Positions 32,931 through 41,674 of a stretch of 64,000 nucleotides of DNA are shown piece by piece. Where the stretch lies: the NCBI GenBank assembly GCA_964461115.1, contig CAYWSX010000002.1, positions 62,001 to 126,000 on the forward strand, read 5' to 3'. The position numbers and the translations under genes are program-made. Source of the DNA: RGIG2134 sp964461115. GTDB taxonomy: Bacteria; Cyanobacteriota; Vampirovibrionia; Gastranaerophilales; Gastranaerophilaceae. The notes under the pieces were generated by a model. It did not search any database. It saw only the letters and a program-made list of their open reading frames with translations, and had not been told where the DNA came from. Numbering within the stretch: position 1 is the first letter of the stretch; each line of letters opens with the position of its first letter.

Positions 32931-34712
32931 TTACATTCTCTCCGGTGCTGAAATACCCAGAATAGTGAGACCCAGTTTAAGAACCGTTTTAAAGGCCATA
33001 ACAACCGCCAAACGCGCTTTTGTAAGTTCAGGGTCATCTGTAATTACCCTTGAAACGGCGTAGAATTGGTGGAATTGCGCCGCCAGTTCCTGCAGATACT
33101 TGCAAATCATATATGGCGCGCGTGCCTCAGCAGCAGTTTCAATGAGTGATTTAAAATCTTCCGACTTTAGAAGCAGACGTTTTACTGCTTCAATAGAAGC
33201 GCTGTCAGCTGCAAACACAGGGGCAAGAGCACCTTGTGAGTCAACTGTGAGCAGTGTAAGATGTCTTTTGAACTCGTCTTCTGAAATTACACTTTCTTTG
33301 ATTCGATTTTCGACTGTATCCAGTTTTTCACCGAGCGCATTTCTCAAAATAGAGCATGCGCGGGCATGAGCATACTGCACATAGAAAACAGGATTTTCAT
33401 CACATTTTGATTTCGCAAGTTCAACATCAAAATCAAGTGTAGTATTGATATCACGGAAAATCATCCAATATCTTGTGCTGTCAGCACCTACTTCGTCTAC
33501 CAACTCTTCAAGCGTAATCATTTTTTTACGTTTGCCCATACGAACAGCCTCACCGTCAATTTTCAGGTTGACAAGCTGTCCCAAAAGCACTTCCAGAGCG
33601 TCAGCAGAGTACCCAAGTCCGGTAAGAGCAGCTTTCATGCGGCAAACGTAACCGTGATGGTCGGCACCCCAGATATTTATAAGTTTGTCATAGCCGCGTT
33701 CAAGTTTGTTGATATGATAAGCGATGTCGGGCGACAAATATGTATATTTACCGTCATTTTTAACCAAAACGCGGTCTTTTTCATCACCAAACTCCGTTGT
33801 TTTGAACCAAAGTGCACCGTCTTCTTCATAGGTGAGCCCCTTTTTCGTCATTCGTTTGATTGTATCTTCCACCAGCCCTTTATCGTAGAGGGAGGTTTCA
33901 CTGAAAAAGTTGTCAAATTCGACATTCATTTTTGCGAGTAATCTTTTTTGCTCTTTAAGCATGAACGCTTTACTGAATGTTTTAAGCAAGTCTTGGTTTT
34001 CTTTTGAAAGTCCGTCATAAACAAGGATTTTGGCATTTTGTGCGTAAAAATCAGGATAATTCTGGATAAAAACTTGTGCAGCAGGGATTAAATACTCCCC
34101 CGGATAATATTTTTTAATTTCGTCTTCATCAGTGGGAAAATCAATAACCACACCGTTCTGCTGTAAAATGCGAAGGTACATGGAGCGCGCCATACTGTCG
34201 ATTTGCGAGCCTGCGTCGTTTATGTAAAATTCCTGATAAACATCATAACCGGCGTATTTTAGAAGGTTTGTAAGAGCGCTTCCCATAGCAGCCCAACGCC
34301 CGTGTCCGATGTGGAAAGGACCTGTCGGGTTTGCAGAAACATATTCAAGCAGAATTTTATCTTTTTTAGCTTCACGACGGCCATAATCATCTGAATGAAC
34401 AACTATTTCTCTTACGATTTCTCCGCAGTAGCTGTTTCCAAGCTTAAAATTCAGAAAACCTGCCGCAACATTGACTTCTACATCATCAAGTTCAACAAAT
34501 TCCTTTACAATATTTGCAATCACAGGAGGTGCAAGCTTTGCCGAGCGCGCAAGTGAAGAAATATTTACCGCAAAATCACCAAACTCAGGGTTTTTAGGGG
34601 TTTCAGTTACAAGTTTAAACTCGTCTTGAGCTGTCATTTGTCCCAATTTATTTTCAGCCGCAGCAGCTCTGACGGCGCCATAAACTGTCTCTAATATTCG
34701 TTTTTTAAGCAT
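32931..34712 (-). CDS. argS: Arginyl-tRNA synthetase
   Basis: The 593-residue class I synthetase charges tRNA-Arg. The HIGH motif is exact in GPFHIGHGRW (about 134-143). The N-terminal Add1 domain (1-110) and C-terminal anticodon-binding DALR domain (about 440-593, ending in GLTILGISAPERM) are present. The KMSK position is replaced by the MGKRKKM segment, as in many ArgS proteins that lack a strict KMSKS. GAGGTGAGAT precedes the ATG. It stands alone on the minus strand. Confidence 0.97.
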   Translation of the reverse strand: MLKKRILETVYGAVRAAAAENKLGQMTAQDEFKLVTETPKNPEFGDFAVNISSLARSAKLAPPVIANIVKEFVELDDVEVNVAAGFLNFKLGNSYCGEIVREIVVHSDDYGRREAKKDKILLEYVSANPTGPFHIGHGRWAAMGSALTNLLKYAGYDVYQEFYINDAGSQIDSMARSMYLRILQQNGVVIDFPTDEDEIKKYYPGEYLIPAAQVFIQNYPDFYAQNAKILVYDGLSKENQDLLKTFSKAFMLKEQKRLLAKMNVEFDNFFSETSLYDKGLVEDTIKRMTKKGLTYEEDGALWFKTTEFGDEKDRVLVKNDGKYTYLSPDIAYHINKLERGYDKLINIWGADHHGYVCRMKAALTGLGYSADALEVLLGQLVNLKIDGEAVRMGKRKKMITLEELVDEVGADSTRYWMIFRDINTTLDFDVELAKSKCDENPVFYVQYAHARACSILRNALGEKLDTVENRIKESVISEDEFKRHLTLLTVDSQGALAPVFAADSASIEAVKRLLLKSEDFKSLIETAAEARAPYMICKYLQELAAQFHQFYAVSRVITDDPELTKARLAVVMAFKTVLKLGLTILGISAPERM

Positions 34713-34918
34713 ATCTCACCTCGTGTGTTATTTTATATAATTATAGAACAAAAAAACGTAAACTATTGTAACAGCATGCTCACAATACCAGCAAATTATA
34801 ATTTCAGGTGTTTTTCAATACAGGTAAGGATATAAGCTCGTGTTTACAAATCTAAAAGGAGCCTTTCTTTTTACTTGTTTTCACGTTATTATAAAGTCCT
34901 CATTAAGCGGTTTGGGAA

Positions 34919-37351
34919 ATGCTGGAAAAAATCGACCATCACATGCTATATATGAGTAACCTAAATAGGCGGAATGCCAAGGGGAGAGACGCATACTTCG
35001 GAGCAGGCTCACCTTTACAGGCAAAAAGCAGACCGCCGATGTTTTCGGCAAACCGTTTTATAAATTCGCAGCAGGATAGCAGCATAAATTTTCATAACAA
35101 TATTAAACCCTTGCAGGATAGTAGTAACACACATATATCTTTCAAGGGTTTAAACTTATCTAAAGCAGTAGAGCCCGTCATCGAACCGGTTTCCAAAAAT
35201 TTAGTTGAATTTATGCTTAAAATCACCAAATCATCCAGCGAAACCCAGCATTCAAGCTACTTAGGCTATATCAAAAAGTTTATAGAAACCGCAAAATCAG
35301 ACAAAGCATTTAGAGAGTATATAGGCATTACTGCAAACCAGGCTGAGAGTTTAAGCGAAACCGCACTTATAACAGTACCTCAAAAACCTATTGTTAAGAG
35401 ATTTTTGTCCGTTCTTGCAAGCCCGATTACAATGTTTAAAGATATGGGGCTTTGGGCGGCAGACACTAAATTCGGGAAAAAAATTGCTCCAAAACTTAAT
35501 CTCAGCATCCAAAAGCGGAAAGAATATGATGACATTGTAGGAAACTACAGAAAAATTCTGGGCTCCGCAAACTTTGTGCGTATTCAGGAGAATACTTACA
35601 GAATCGGTGCAGGACATTCCACATGGAAAGAAAACAGCGCTTTTATGATGCCGGAAGACATTCTCCGCGAGAAAATGCAGGTGCTGAAATTTAAGTCTGT
35701 CGATCCTGATAAAGGTCAGTATTCAGCAAAAAACTTGATGCTCGGTAATAGGTTCGTGTCTGGTTCTGTTTATGCCGCTTTCCTCTCAAACGACGCTTAC
35801 AACACTACAATGCGTTATTCAAACAATGAACAAGAATCCCAATCGCAGCGCTCCTCGCGTGCAAAACAAGAAGCTGCTAAAATCGGTATGAATATTTATA
35901 TCCAAAACATACTGTTGAGCACATTTGAAAAACAAATCAATAAAAGTCTTGTAAATGCCCTTCTTGTCTCCGGTTTGACTACTGCGGCATCTGAAATTAT
36001 GGGACGTACGCTTGTCGGACGACCTATCTTCCCTTCCACTAAAGAAAACCTTGATGAAATGGAAACTGCTATGCAGCAAAAAGAAGGCGTTTTAGCGTCA
36101 ATCGGACGCTTGATAGCAGGCGACAAACGTAAAAAAGTTATTCCAAAATCTGAGGAGTCAGTAAAATCAGAACTTACAAAGGAAACTCCGCAAGAAAACA
36201 AAAATGAGTCCGCCGCAAACACATTCAAGGGCTTTGAAACGCTTAACAAGAAGAATGTTGCATTTAAGGGTGCTGCGAAAACAGCTTTTACATTCGAAAG
36301 ACAAGTCTTAAAGACAATGATGGACTTTTTGGAAAAAGTTGACCCGACTCAGCACGGAAAACTTTCTGAAATAATCGAAAAATCTCTCAAAAAAGTTAAA
36401 GACATCAACGGAGTAAGCATTGAAAACAAATCTCTCAGAGAAATACTCGAAAACACTACAATTTCCGCTGTACCTGTCGGAGAAAAAGATACGTTTTTGA
36501 ACAGATTCATGCATGGAGCACTTTCTCCGTTGTATTTAGTCAAAAACAGTGTAGTATCGTTTTTCAAGGGCGCTAAAAAAGTTGTTGGCAAAGGTAACGA
36601 ATCAATTGCAGAAGGTATGAAGCAGCCAAACTTCAAATCTTACCTTAAAGAACGTATTAAGTTGCCTGTTTGGAAAAATTCCCCTCTGTCTTTAGAAGAA
36701 AAAGAGCTCATGCTATACAAAGAGTTTATTTCTCGCTCTAAAGACAACAGTATTGAAATTAACGGCGTAAAAAACCTTCTCTTAACTCTGGAAAAACGTT
36801 TCAAGGCACTAAATATCGACCCTAAATCTAACGAGTACAAGAACCTTAAAAATGCTCGGGAAATATTAAATGACCTTATGACAAAGACGGACGGCAGAAA
36901 CCACGCCGAATATGACGCTAACAAAGTAACTCAGTTGAATATAAACATAGCGCGCGCTATTTCGACCATATTTCTTGTAACTGACGCTTATAACCTAACA
37001 ATGCAATACTCGAATAATGACAAAAAAGAAGCCGTCAGAACTGCGAAAAACCGTGCAGTACAAGAAGCTTCACGTATTGCCTCTTCGGCATACATCATGG
37101 CTCTGACTCACAGTATTATGTCTAAATTCTACAACGGAAGCCTATTGGGCGCATTTGCGACTGTATTTATGACTTCTGTTGCCAGTGATTCGTTGGCACG
37201 TGCGGTTGTCGGTGTTCCAATACTGAGAAAAAATCAAAAAGAGCTGATTGAAATGGAAGAAAAACAAAAAGAATCTAAAAATCCTGTAAGAAAAGTTCTC
37301 GCATATGCGCTAGGCAAAAAAGTTACGCACAATCCCCCTGCCGAGAAGTAA
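34919..37351 (+). CDS. Internally duplicated 810-residue protein with three F-K-G boxes
   Basis: No known family is recognised. The protein is two copies of one unit. DAYNTTMRYSNN (292-303) matches DAYNLTMQYSNN (689-700), and SEIMGRTLVGRPI (358-370) matches SDSLARAVVGVPI (756-768) at the same spacing. Each copy ends in ENLDEME or KELIEMEE. F-K-G boxes stand before each unit (SFKG 74-77; TFKG 435-438 and AFKG 448-451). Each unit has one or two moderately hydrophobic helices and many charged ones. There is no signal peptide. The start is uncertain: ATG at 34919, or ATGs at 34943 and 34952. It looks like a fused pair of a lineage-specific module. Confidence 0.75.
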   Translation: MLEKIDHHMLYMSNLNRRNAKGRDAYFGAGSPLQAKSRPPMFSANRFINSQQDSSINFHNNIKPLQDSSNTHISFKGLNLSKAVEPVIEPVSKNLVEFMLKITKSSSETQHSSYLGYIKKFIETAKSDKAFREYIGITANQAESLSETALITVPQKPIVKRFLSVLASPITMFKDMGLWAADTKFGKKIAPKLNLSIQKRKEYDDIVGNYRKILGSANFVRIQENTYRIGAGHSTWKENSAFMMPEDILREKMQVLKFKSVDPDKGQYSAKNLMLGNRFVSGSVYAAFLSNDAYNTTMRYSNNEQESQSQRSSRAKQEAAKIGMNIYIQNILLSTFEKQINKSLVNALLVSGLTTAASEIMGRTLVGRPIFPSTKENLDEMETAMQQKEGVLASIGRLIAGDKRKKVIPKSEESVKSELTKETPQENKNESAANTFKGFETLNKKNVAFKGAAKTAFTFERQVLKTMMDFLEKVDPTQHGKLSEIIEKSLKKVKDINGVSIENKSLREILENTTISAVPVGEKDTFLNRFMHGALSPLYLVKNSVVSFFKGAKKVVGKGNESIAEGMKQPNFKSYLKERIKLPVWKNSPLSLEEKELMLYKEFISRSKDNSIEINGVKNLLLTLEKRFKALNIDPKSNEYKNLKNAREILNDLMTKTDGRNHAEYDANKVTQLNINIARAISTIFLVTDAYNLTMQYSNNDKKEAVRTAKNRAVQEASRIASSAYIMALTHSIMSKFYNGSLLGAFATVFMTSVASDSLARAVVGVPILRKNQKELIEMEEKQKESKNPVRKVLAYALGKKVTHNPPAEK

Positions 37352-37389
37352 TAATCACTGATTTATATGATTTTTGCCGCAAAAACTTA

Positions 37390-37398
37390 TGCTATTCT
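37390..37398 (+). promoter_or_regulatory. Extended -10 promoter of the acyltransferase gene
   Basis: TGCTATTCT, with a predicted start near 37405. The gene's ATG at 37419 then has AGGAGA (37407-37412) as ribosome site. An in-frame start at 37374 lies before this box and is rejected. Confidence 0.5.
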
Positions 37399-37418
37399 GT
37401 CAGCATAGGAGATTTGAT

Positions 37419-37997
37419 ATGCAAAATACAGTTCAGCAGCGACAAGGACAATTCCCGCCTACAGTGGCATTCCCTGATACAAAAGTAGGGGAATTTACAA
37501 AAATTGCACACAGCGGCTATATCGGGCGCAGAACTGTTATCGGAAAATACTGCGCAATTGCGCCAAATGTCTCCATTGCTCCATATGAGCATCCTACAAA
37601 ATATTTATCAATTTCGGCAGAGTTCTACAGAGCACACTGCGCAAACGGAGTTAACCCTTCTCAAGCTGCAGATGATCCGTTCATTTTTGAAGACCCGAAG
37701 GGATGTATAATTGGCAATGACGTATGGATTGGGAAAAACGTAGTGATAATAGACGGCATTAATGTCGGAGACGGCGCGGTTATCGGCGCAAACGCCACCG
37801 TAATACACGATGTTCCCCCATATGCAGTCGTAGCGGGTTCTCCTGCACGAATTATAAAATACCGATTTGAACCTGAAATTATAGAGCGCCTTTTGGCGTT
37901 AAAATGGTGGAATTTGCCGCAGCAAATGCTTCAAGATTTGCCTTACAGAGTGGAATCAGCTATAAATACGCTTGAACAGCGCGTCAGAAGAGGCTAA
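37419..37997 (+). CDS. Hexapeptide-repeat acyltransferase (CatB/xenobiotic acetyltransferase type)
   Basis: The start at ATG 37419 follows AGGAGA, giving 192 residues. The left-handed beta-helix shows hexapeptide repeats from about 27 (VGEFTKIAHSGYIGRRTVIGKYCAIA) and again in IIGNDVWIGKNVVIIDG and VGDGAVIGANA. It ends in the typical VVAGSPARIIKYRF. The catalytic histidine region is HPTKYLS. Members acetylate sugars of surface polysaccharides or antibiotics such as chloramphenicol and streptogramins. A role in surface sugars is more likely in this setting, but no glycan genes are adjacent. Confidence 0.85.
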   Translation: MQNTVQQRQGQFPPTVAFPDTKVGEFTKIAHSGYIGRRTVIGKYCAIAPNVSIAPYEHPTKYLSISAEFYRAHCANGVNPSQAADDPFIFEDPKGCIIGNDVWIGKNVVIIDGINVGDGAVIGANATVIHDVPPYAVVAGSPARIIKYRFEPEIIERLLALKWWNLPQQMLQDLPYRVESAINTLEQRVRRG

Positions 37998-38004
37998 AGT
38001 CAAA

Positions 38005-39537
38005 TTAAATTACAGTGATTCTTCCGTCACACTTAATTTCAAACGGTTCGCCGTTTTTCTTCTTGATATAGTCGCATACGAGTTTGTCTTTATCAAATTC
38101 GTAATACTCAAGAAAACGCTCTTTTGGCTGTATTAAAGATGGATAATCTTTATTTGTCGCACAATAATCATCAAGCGCGACTGTATATTTTTTATTTTTA
38201 TCAGGGTTTTTTATGTCGATTTTGTGTTCTTGTCCTTCTTTGTCGACAAACCTTGCCTCTACAAGTTTCCCGTCCTTTGTCACAGTATATTTGAGGCCTG
38301 AGACTTGCAATAAACTGGGTTTGAATTCCACTCTGCCTACGAAGTTCGATTCTGCACCCCATCTTAGCGCTTCGACAAGATTTTCTTCTGATACTTCATA
38401 TTTAACCATTCTGTTTTTGAACGGTGTAATCGCCGTAATGTCTCTGCCTGAAATTTTTCCCGGCGGAATAGAGCCTCTCATATGCCCGCCTTGGATAAAG
38501 CCTAAGTCTGTACCGAGTTCACTTCTGATTGCGTCTGCCATCAAGTCTGCATAGGGGTTTTCAACATATGCTGTGTCCGGTGCAGGCGCTGCGCTCTTAA
38601 CTTCGCCGATTACTTCGCTGTTGCCTAAAATTGTGTCATTCATGGTTCTTAAAACCAAATTGCGTGAATACGAACCCGTTTCACCAATATTATTTTGGGC
38701 TTTTACAATATGTCCCTTTTCGTCGAATTCGAGATTCAAAACGCCGAAATATTTACCGTCTTTTCCGGCTTCAGTTAGGATTACAGGAGCTCCACTCTTA
38801 GAATAGAAAAGATTTTCGCCCTCTACGACGCCTTTTCTAAGTTCATGCGTGTGTCCACCGACGATTACATCAATTCCGTCTACTGCCTGTGCTATTCTTT
38901 TTTCCAAATCGCCGCCGCCGTGAGAAAGTAGTATAACTTTGTTTACGCCTTGTTCTCTGAACTTTTCAACTTCATCCTGCAATAGTTGTATAGTCTCTTG
39001 CTCTTGGTCAATAAGTACGCCGTCAACGCAATCATAATTTCGCATTCTGTCTCTCAATTCGACAGGCTGAATTCCAAGTATACCGTATTTGTTACCGTTT
39101 GATTCATGAATATATGAGCGAACCATCTGGTCTCTCAGTGGCATGTCTTTATAGAATTTTATGTTCGTACTTGCTATTTTATACTTGATATTTTTAAAGA
39201 AATCTCCGACTTTTGAGGCATGAATATCGAATTCGTGATTTCCGAGCGTAGTGGCGTCAAGTCCGATAAAATTGAGAAAGTTTGTCGCAGCTTTGTTAAT
39301 TTTCGGGTCTTCACCTATTAATATGTCTCCGGCAGCGAGTTTCAGCGCATCAATTTTAGAGTCGCTTTTTACAAAAGTATCAAAAGCTGTTGCGGCTGTT
39401 GCCAAACTCTCCATGTTACCCATTTGCCCGTGGACATCATTTATATAAAAAATAGAAGTCTTTGCAGGCTGTGTTATGGGCTTTTTTACCTGCGGCTGAT
39501 TATTATTTGTGACGTTTATTCCTGATACAGCGTTCAT
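38005..39537 (-). CDS. 5'-nucleotidase / UshA-like metallophosphoesterase without signal peptide
   Basis: The 510-residue protein has the metallophosphoesterase domain (about 25-310), with YINDVHGQ, LAAGD, LGNHEFD, LLSHGGGD and VGGHTHE as metal ligands. The C-terminal 5'-nucleotidase domain (about 325-505) has IQGGHMRGSIPPG and TPFKN. Relatives are periplasmic or surface enzymes that hydrolyse nucleotides or sugar nucleotides. Here the N-terminus (NAVSGINVTNNNQPQVKK) is not a signal peptide or anchor. Either it stays in the cytoplasm or leaves by another route. It is divergent from a papain-like protein gene, with a palindrome between them. Confidence 0.88.
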   Translation of the reverse strand: MNAVSGINVTNNNQPQVKKPITQPAKTSIFYINDVHGQMGNMESLATAATAFDTFVKSDSKIDALKLAAGDILIGEDPKINKAATNFLNFIGLDATTLGNHEFDIHASKVGDFFKNIKYKIASTNIKFYKDMPLRDQMVRSYIHESNGNKYGILGIQPVELRDRMRNYDCVDGVLIDQEQETIQLLQDEVEKFREQGVNKVILLSHGGGDLEKRIAQAVDGIDVIVGGHTHELRKGVVEGENLFYSKSGAPVILTEAGKDGKYFGVLNLEFDEKGHIVKAQNNIGETGSYSRNLVLRTMNDTILGNSEVIGEVKSAAPAPDTAYVENPYADLMADAIRSELGTDLGFIQGGHMRGSIPPGKISGRDITAITPFKNRMVKYEVSEENLVEALRWGAESNFVGRVEFKPSLLQVSGLKYTVTKDGKLVEARFVDKEGQEHKIDIKNPDKNKKYTVALDDYCATNKDYPSLIQPKERFLEYYEFDKDKLVCDYIKKKNGEPFEIKCDGRITVI

Positions 39538-39600
39538 TTTCCACCTTTTTACTTATTTTAAATCCCTGAACAATATATTTTGCCAATAATTTAAAAAAGA

Positions 39601-39620
39601 TTAACATTTATTAATGTTAA
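39601..39620. promoter_or_regulatory. Perfect inverted repeat, candidate operator
   Basis: TTAACATT-TATT-AATGTTAA is an exact 8-base inverted repeat in the 148-base region between the divergent nucleotidase-like and papain-like genes. It lies about 40 bases before the -10 region of the plus-strand gene. It could be a repressor site. It could also be a minus-strand terminator, since TCTTTTTT follows on that strand, but no transcript reaches it from that side. Confidence 0.4.
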
Positions 39621-39685
39621 TCAAAAAAAAGCAATTTTTTTTCGTAAATAAACTTTATATATATAAGAGAGATAGAGGAAATATT

Positions 39686-40540
39686 GTGACCACAATCAGC
39701 GGATTAGACACTACAAATAAACTTCAACATATGGCAGGCACACTCGAATATACCGGAGCGGATAACAAGTTTTCCGGCAGCATATTCACAAAACTTGGCG
39801 CAAAATCACCCGTATCGCCTGTTACTCCGACGTATGACACGGGCACGGAATTGCAGCTAAAGCAAGCTAAGCGAGAAGCTGAGAAGTTAAAGAAACAAAT
39901 TGAAAATACTTCTGATGAATCTGTTAAAAAGACCCTTCAAACACGGCTTAAAAGCCTAAACATGCGAATAAAATGGATGGGACAGCAGGTTGAACAAGAA
40001 AAGAATGTGGCTGCAATGATATCGCAGGCATTCAATGACAACATTACGAAAGCGTTTGCAAAAGCTGACCGCGGAGTTGAAAGCAGAGATGATTCCGAGG
40101 CGCTAAAAGATGTAAAAACCACCCATAAACTTAGCACAAATATTAATAACAGCGGCTACAACGAAAAAACCGGTGAAGCAATCGCCGAAGAAGCAGAATC
40201 AGTCGCGGGAAAAACAAATACAGTTGGAAAATGCTACCGTGGAGTGAAAAATTCACTAAAAAAATTCGGAGTAAATCTGGAAGGCGGTTCGGCGTACCAG
40301 GCTGCCAGCCAGCTTGCAGATAATGATAATTTTAAAGAAGTCAAAGTCGACAGAGATGAGTTGAAAGAGCTGCCTGCCGGTGCGGTTGTAGTTTGGGACA
40401 AAAGCGCAGGAAAGCAGCACGGGCACATTTCAATTGCTCTCGGAGACGGAAGAGAAGCCAGTGACCACATTCAGCAACAAATGACATCAAGACCGAAATA
40501 CAGAGTCTTCCTTCCAACCGCAACAATGGATGAGGCTTAG
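39686..40540 (+). CDS. CHAP/papain-like protein with N-terminal coiled coil
   Basis: The start at GTG 39686 has GAGGAA five bases upstream and a TATATA box just before it. The ATG at 39614 lies upstream of that promoter and inside the palindrome. The 284-residue protein has a Gln/Lys-rich coiled coil (about 55-110) and a C-terminal domain with C183 (GKCYRGVKN) and H247 (GHISIALGDG). This spacing fits a Cys-His hydrolase of the NlpC/P60-CHAP group. Such enzymes cut peptidoglycan peptides. There is no signal peptide, so the target and route are unclear. The ends of this gene and of the following minus-strand gene overlap by four bases. Confidence 0.62.
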   Translation: MTTISGLDTTNKLQHMAGTLEYTGADNKFSGSIFTKLGAKSPVSPVTPTYDTGTELQLKQAKREAEKLKKQIENTSDESVKKTLQTRLKSLNMRIKWMGQQVEQEKNVAAMISQAFNDNITKAFAKADRGVESRDDSEALKDVKTTHKLSTNINNSGYNEKTGEAIAEEAESVAGKTNTVGKCYRGVKNSLKKFGVNLEGGSAYQAASQLADNDNFKEVKVDRDELKELPAGAVVVWDKSAGKQHGHISIALGDGREASDHIQQQMTSRPKYRVFLPTATMDEA

Positions 40541-40860
40541 AGAAAATATATTGCGAAAATCACACTGTAACCGACCACAATTAGCTGTAAAAAGGTAAAA
40601 AGTGATACGGTTTTATGCGTTGTGAGACGTCCTATTATAAACGGAGACGCAGCGCAAGCTAGCAAAATCAATCTGTCTATGCTGCCGGCTTTTGGCATCA
40701 AAACCAAGCCTAAAATACAATAGAAAATAATTAGTGCTGCAGTAGTTGCGGCGTAGCGCCCCACAAACGTAGGGTTCTTCTTTCCAAAAACAAATAATTT
40801 CCCGAACAACAGCGCAAAAAAGAATAAAAGAGCGAATACTATAAAAAGAATTTTTAGCAT
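40537..40860 (-). CDS. Small integral membrane protein, unknown
   Basis: The 107-residue protein has about four hydrophobic helices (2-24, 36-56, 64-78, 87-105) and few charged residues, with basic KKNP and RYAAT loops. No family is recognised. Its start overlaps the end of the hydrolase gene by seven bases, so it is the last gene of the cluster recJ - HAD - aminotransferase - hydrolase - this gene. The translational coupling suggests a shared role, for instance in a lipid or membrane pathway (inference). Confidence 0.6.
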   Translation of the reverse strand: MLKILFIVFALLFFFALLFGKLFVFGKKNPTFVGRYAATTAALIIFYCILGLVLMPKAGSIDRLILLACAASPFIIGRLTTHKTVSLFTFLQLIVVGYSVIFAIYFL

Positions 40861-41672
40861 ACAGCCGCCTCTAAGACGCGTGAGCGAGTGTTTAGGAATT
40901 CAGACGCCTTGTTGAACACAAATTCTTTTTCATTGTCATACAGAACCATGTGGTAGCTGTCATTTAGCAAAATCATTTCTTTGTCTTCGGATGAAATTTT
41001 ATTATATACGAGTTCAGCACTTTTTTTGCTTGTCAGGTCATCTTCTTCTGAATGAAGTATTAAAATAGGACATTTAACACGTTTCAGGTGCAATCTTGTC
41101 ATATGAGAAAGCTCCAAAAGTTCGTAAATACAGGTCATCGGGAAATTATCAAGCCCCACATCACTTTTTTCCAAGAGCTTTTTTACAATTCGACGTGTTT
41201 TTTCATTTTTTATGCCGTAAGGCTCGCACTCAGGGTATGTATAGTAAAATCTGACAATCGTGCTTAAACCGATAGGCATTAAAAAGCTGTACCAAGGCAT
41301 TCTCCAGCCATCTAAAAATAGTGTGGTGGAAAGAGCCACAACGCCAGCCACATCCTCAGGGAATTTCTCCGCAACAGCGAGGCACAAAACAGCGCCAAGA
41401 CAAAGACCCGATAAAAAGACCTCATCGTACTCTTTTTTTAGTGCCTCGAATTGCTCGCAAGCAGAGCGAAGCCAGTCAGTATATTTGACTTTGATTATAT
41501 CTTTTTCGTTATCACCATGACCCGGTAAGCAATATGCATAGACGTCATAGCCTTGCGATTGCAGATGCTGTCCGTATTTTTTCAGTTCAAACGGGCTTCC
41601 CGTCATTCCGTGGAAAAGCAACACTGCCTTTGCAGGCTTAATTTCATGTTTAAACTCGAAATTAAGAGTCAC
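40854..41672 (-). CDS. Alpha/beta hydrolase with cysteine at the nucleophile position
   Basis: The 272-residue protein has the lipase-like start VLLFHGMTGSPFE (oxyanion hole), the nucleophile elbow G-L-C91-L-G, the acid in EEDD (211/212) and H241 in DSYHMV. This is the carboxylesterase/monoacylglycerol-lipase layout, but the usual Ser of GxSxG is Cys, encoded by TGT. Cys elbows are known from dienelactone hydrolase and some thioesterases. The substrate is unknown. It lies two bases after the aminotransferase gene. With the HAD phosphatase and the following membrane protein it forms one tightly packed unit. Confidence 0.82.
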   Translation of the reverse strand: MTLNFEFKHEIKPAKAVLLFHGMTGSPFELKKYGQHLQSQGYDVYAYCLPGHGDNEKDIIKVKYTDWLRSACEQFEALKKEYDEVFLSGLCLGAVLCLAVAEKFPEDVAGVVALSTTLFLDGWRMPWYSFLMPIGLSTIVRFYYTYPECEPYGIKNEKTRRIVKKLLEKSDVGLDNFPMTCIYELLELSHMTRLHLKRVKCPILILHSEEDDLTSKKSAELVYNKISSEDKEMILLNDSYHMVLYDNEKEFVFNKASEFLNTRSRVLEAAVC

Positions 41673-41674
41673 GC

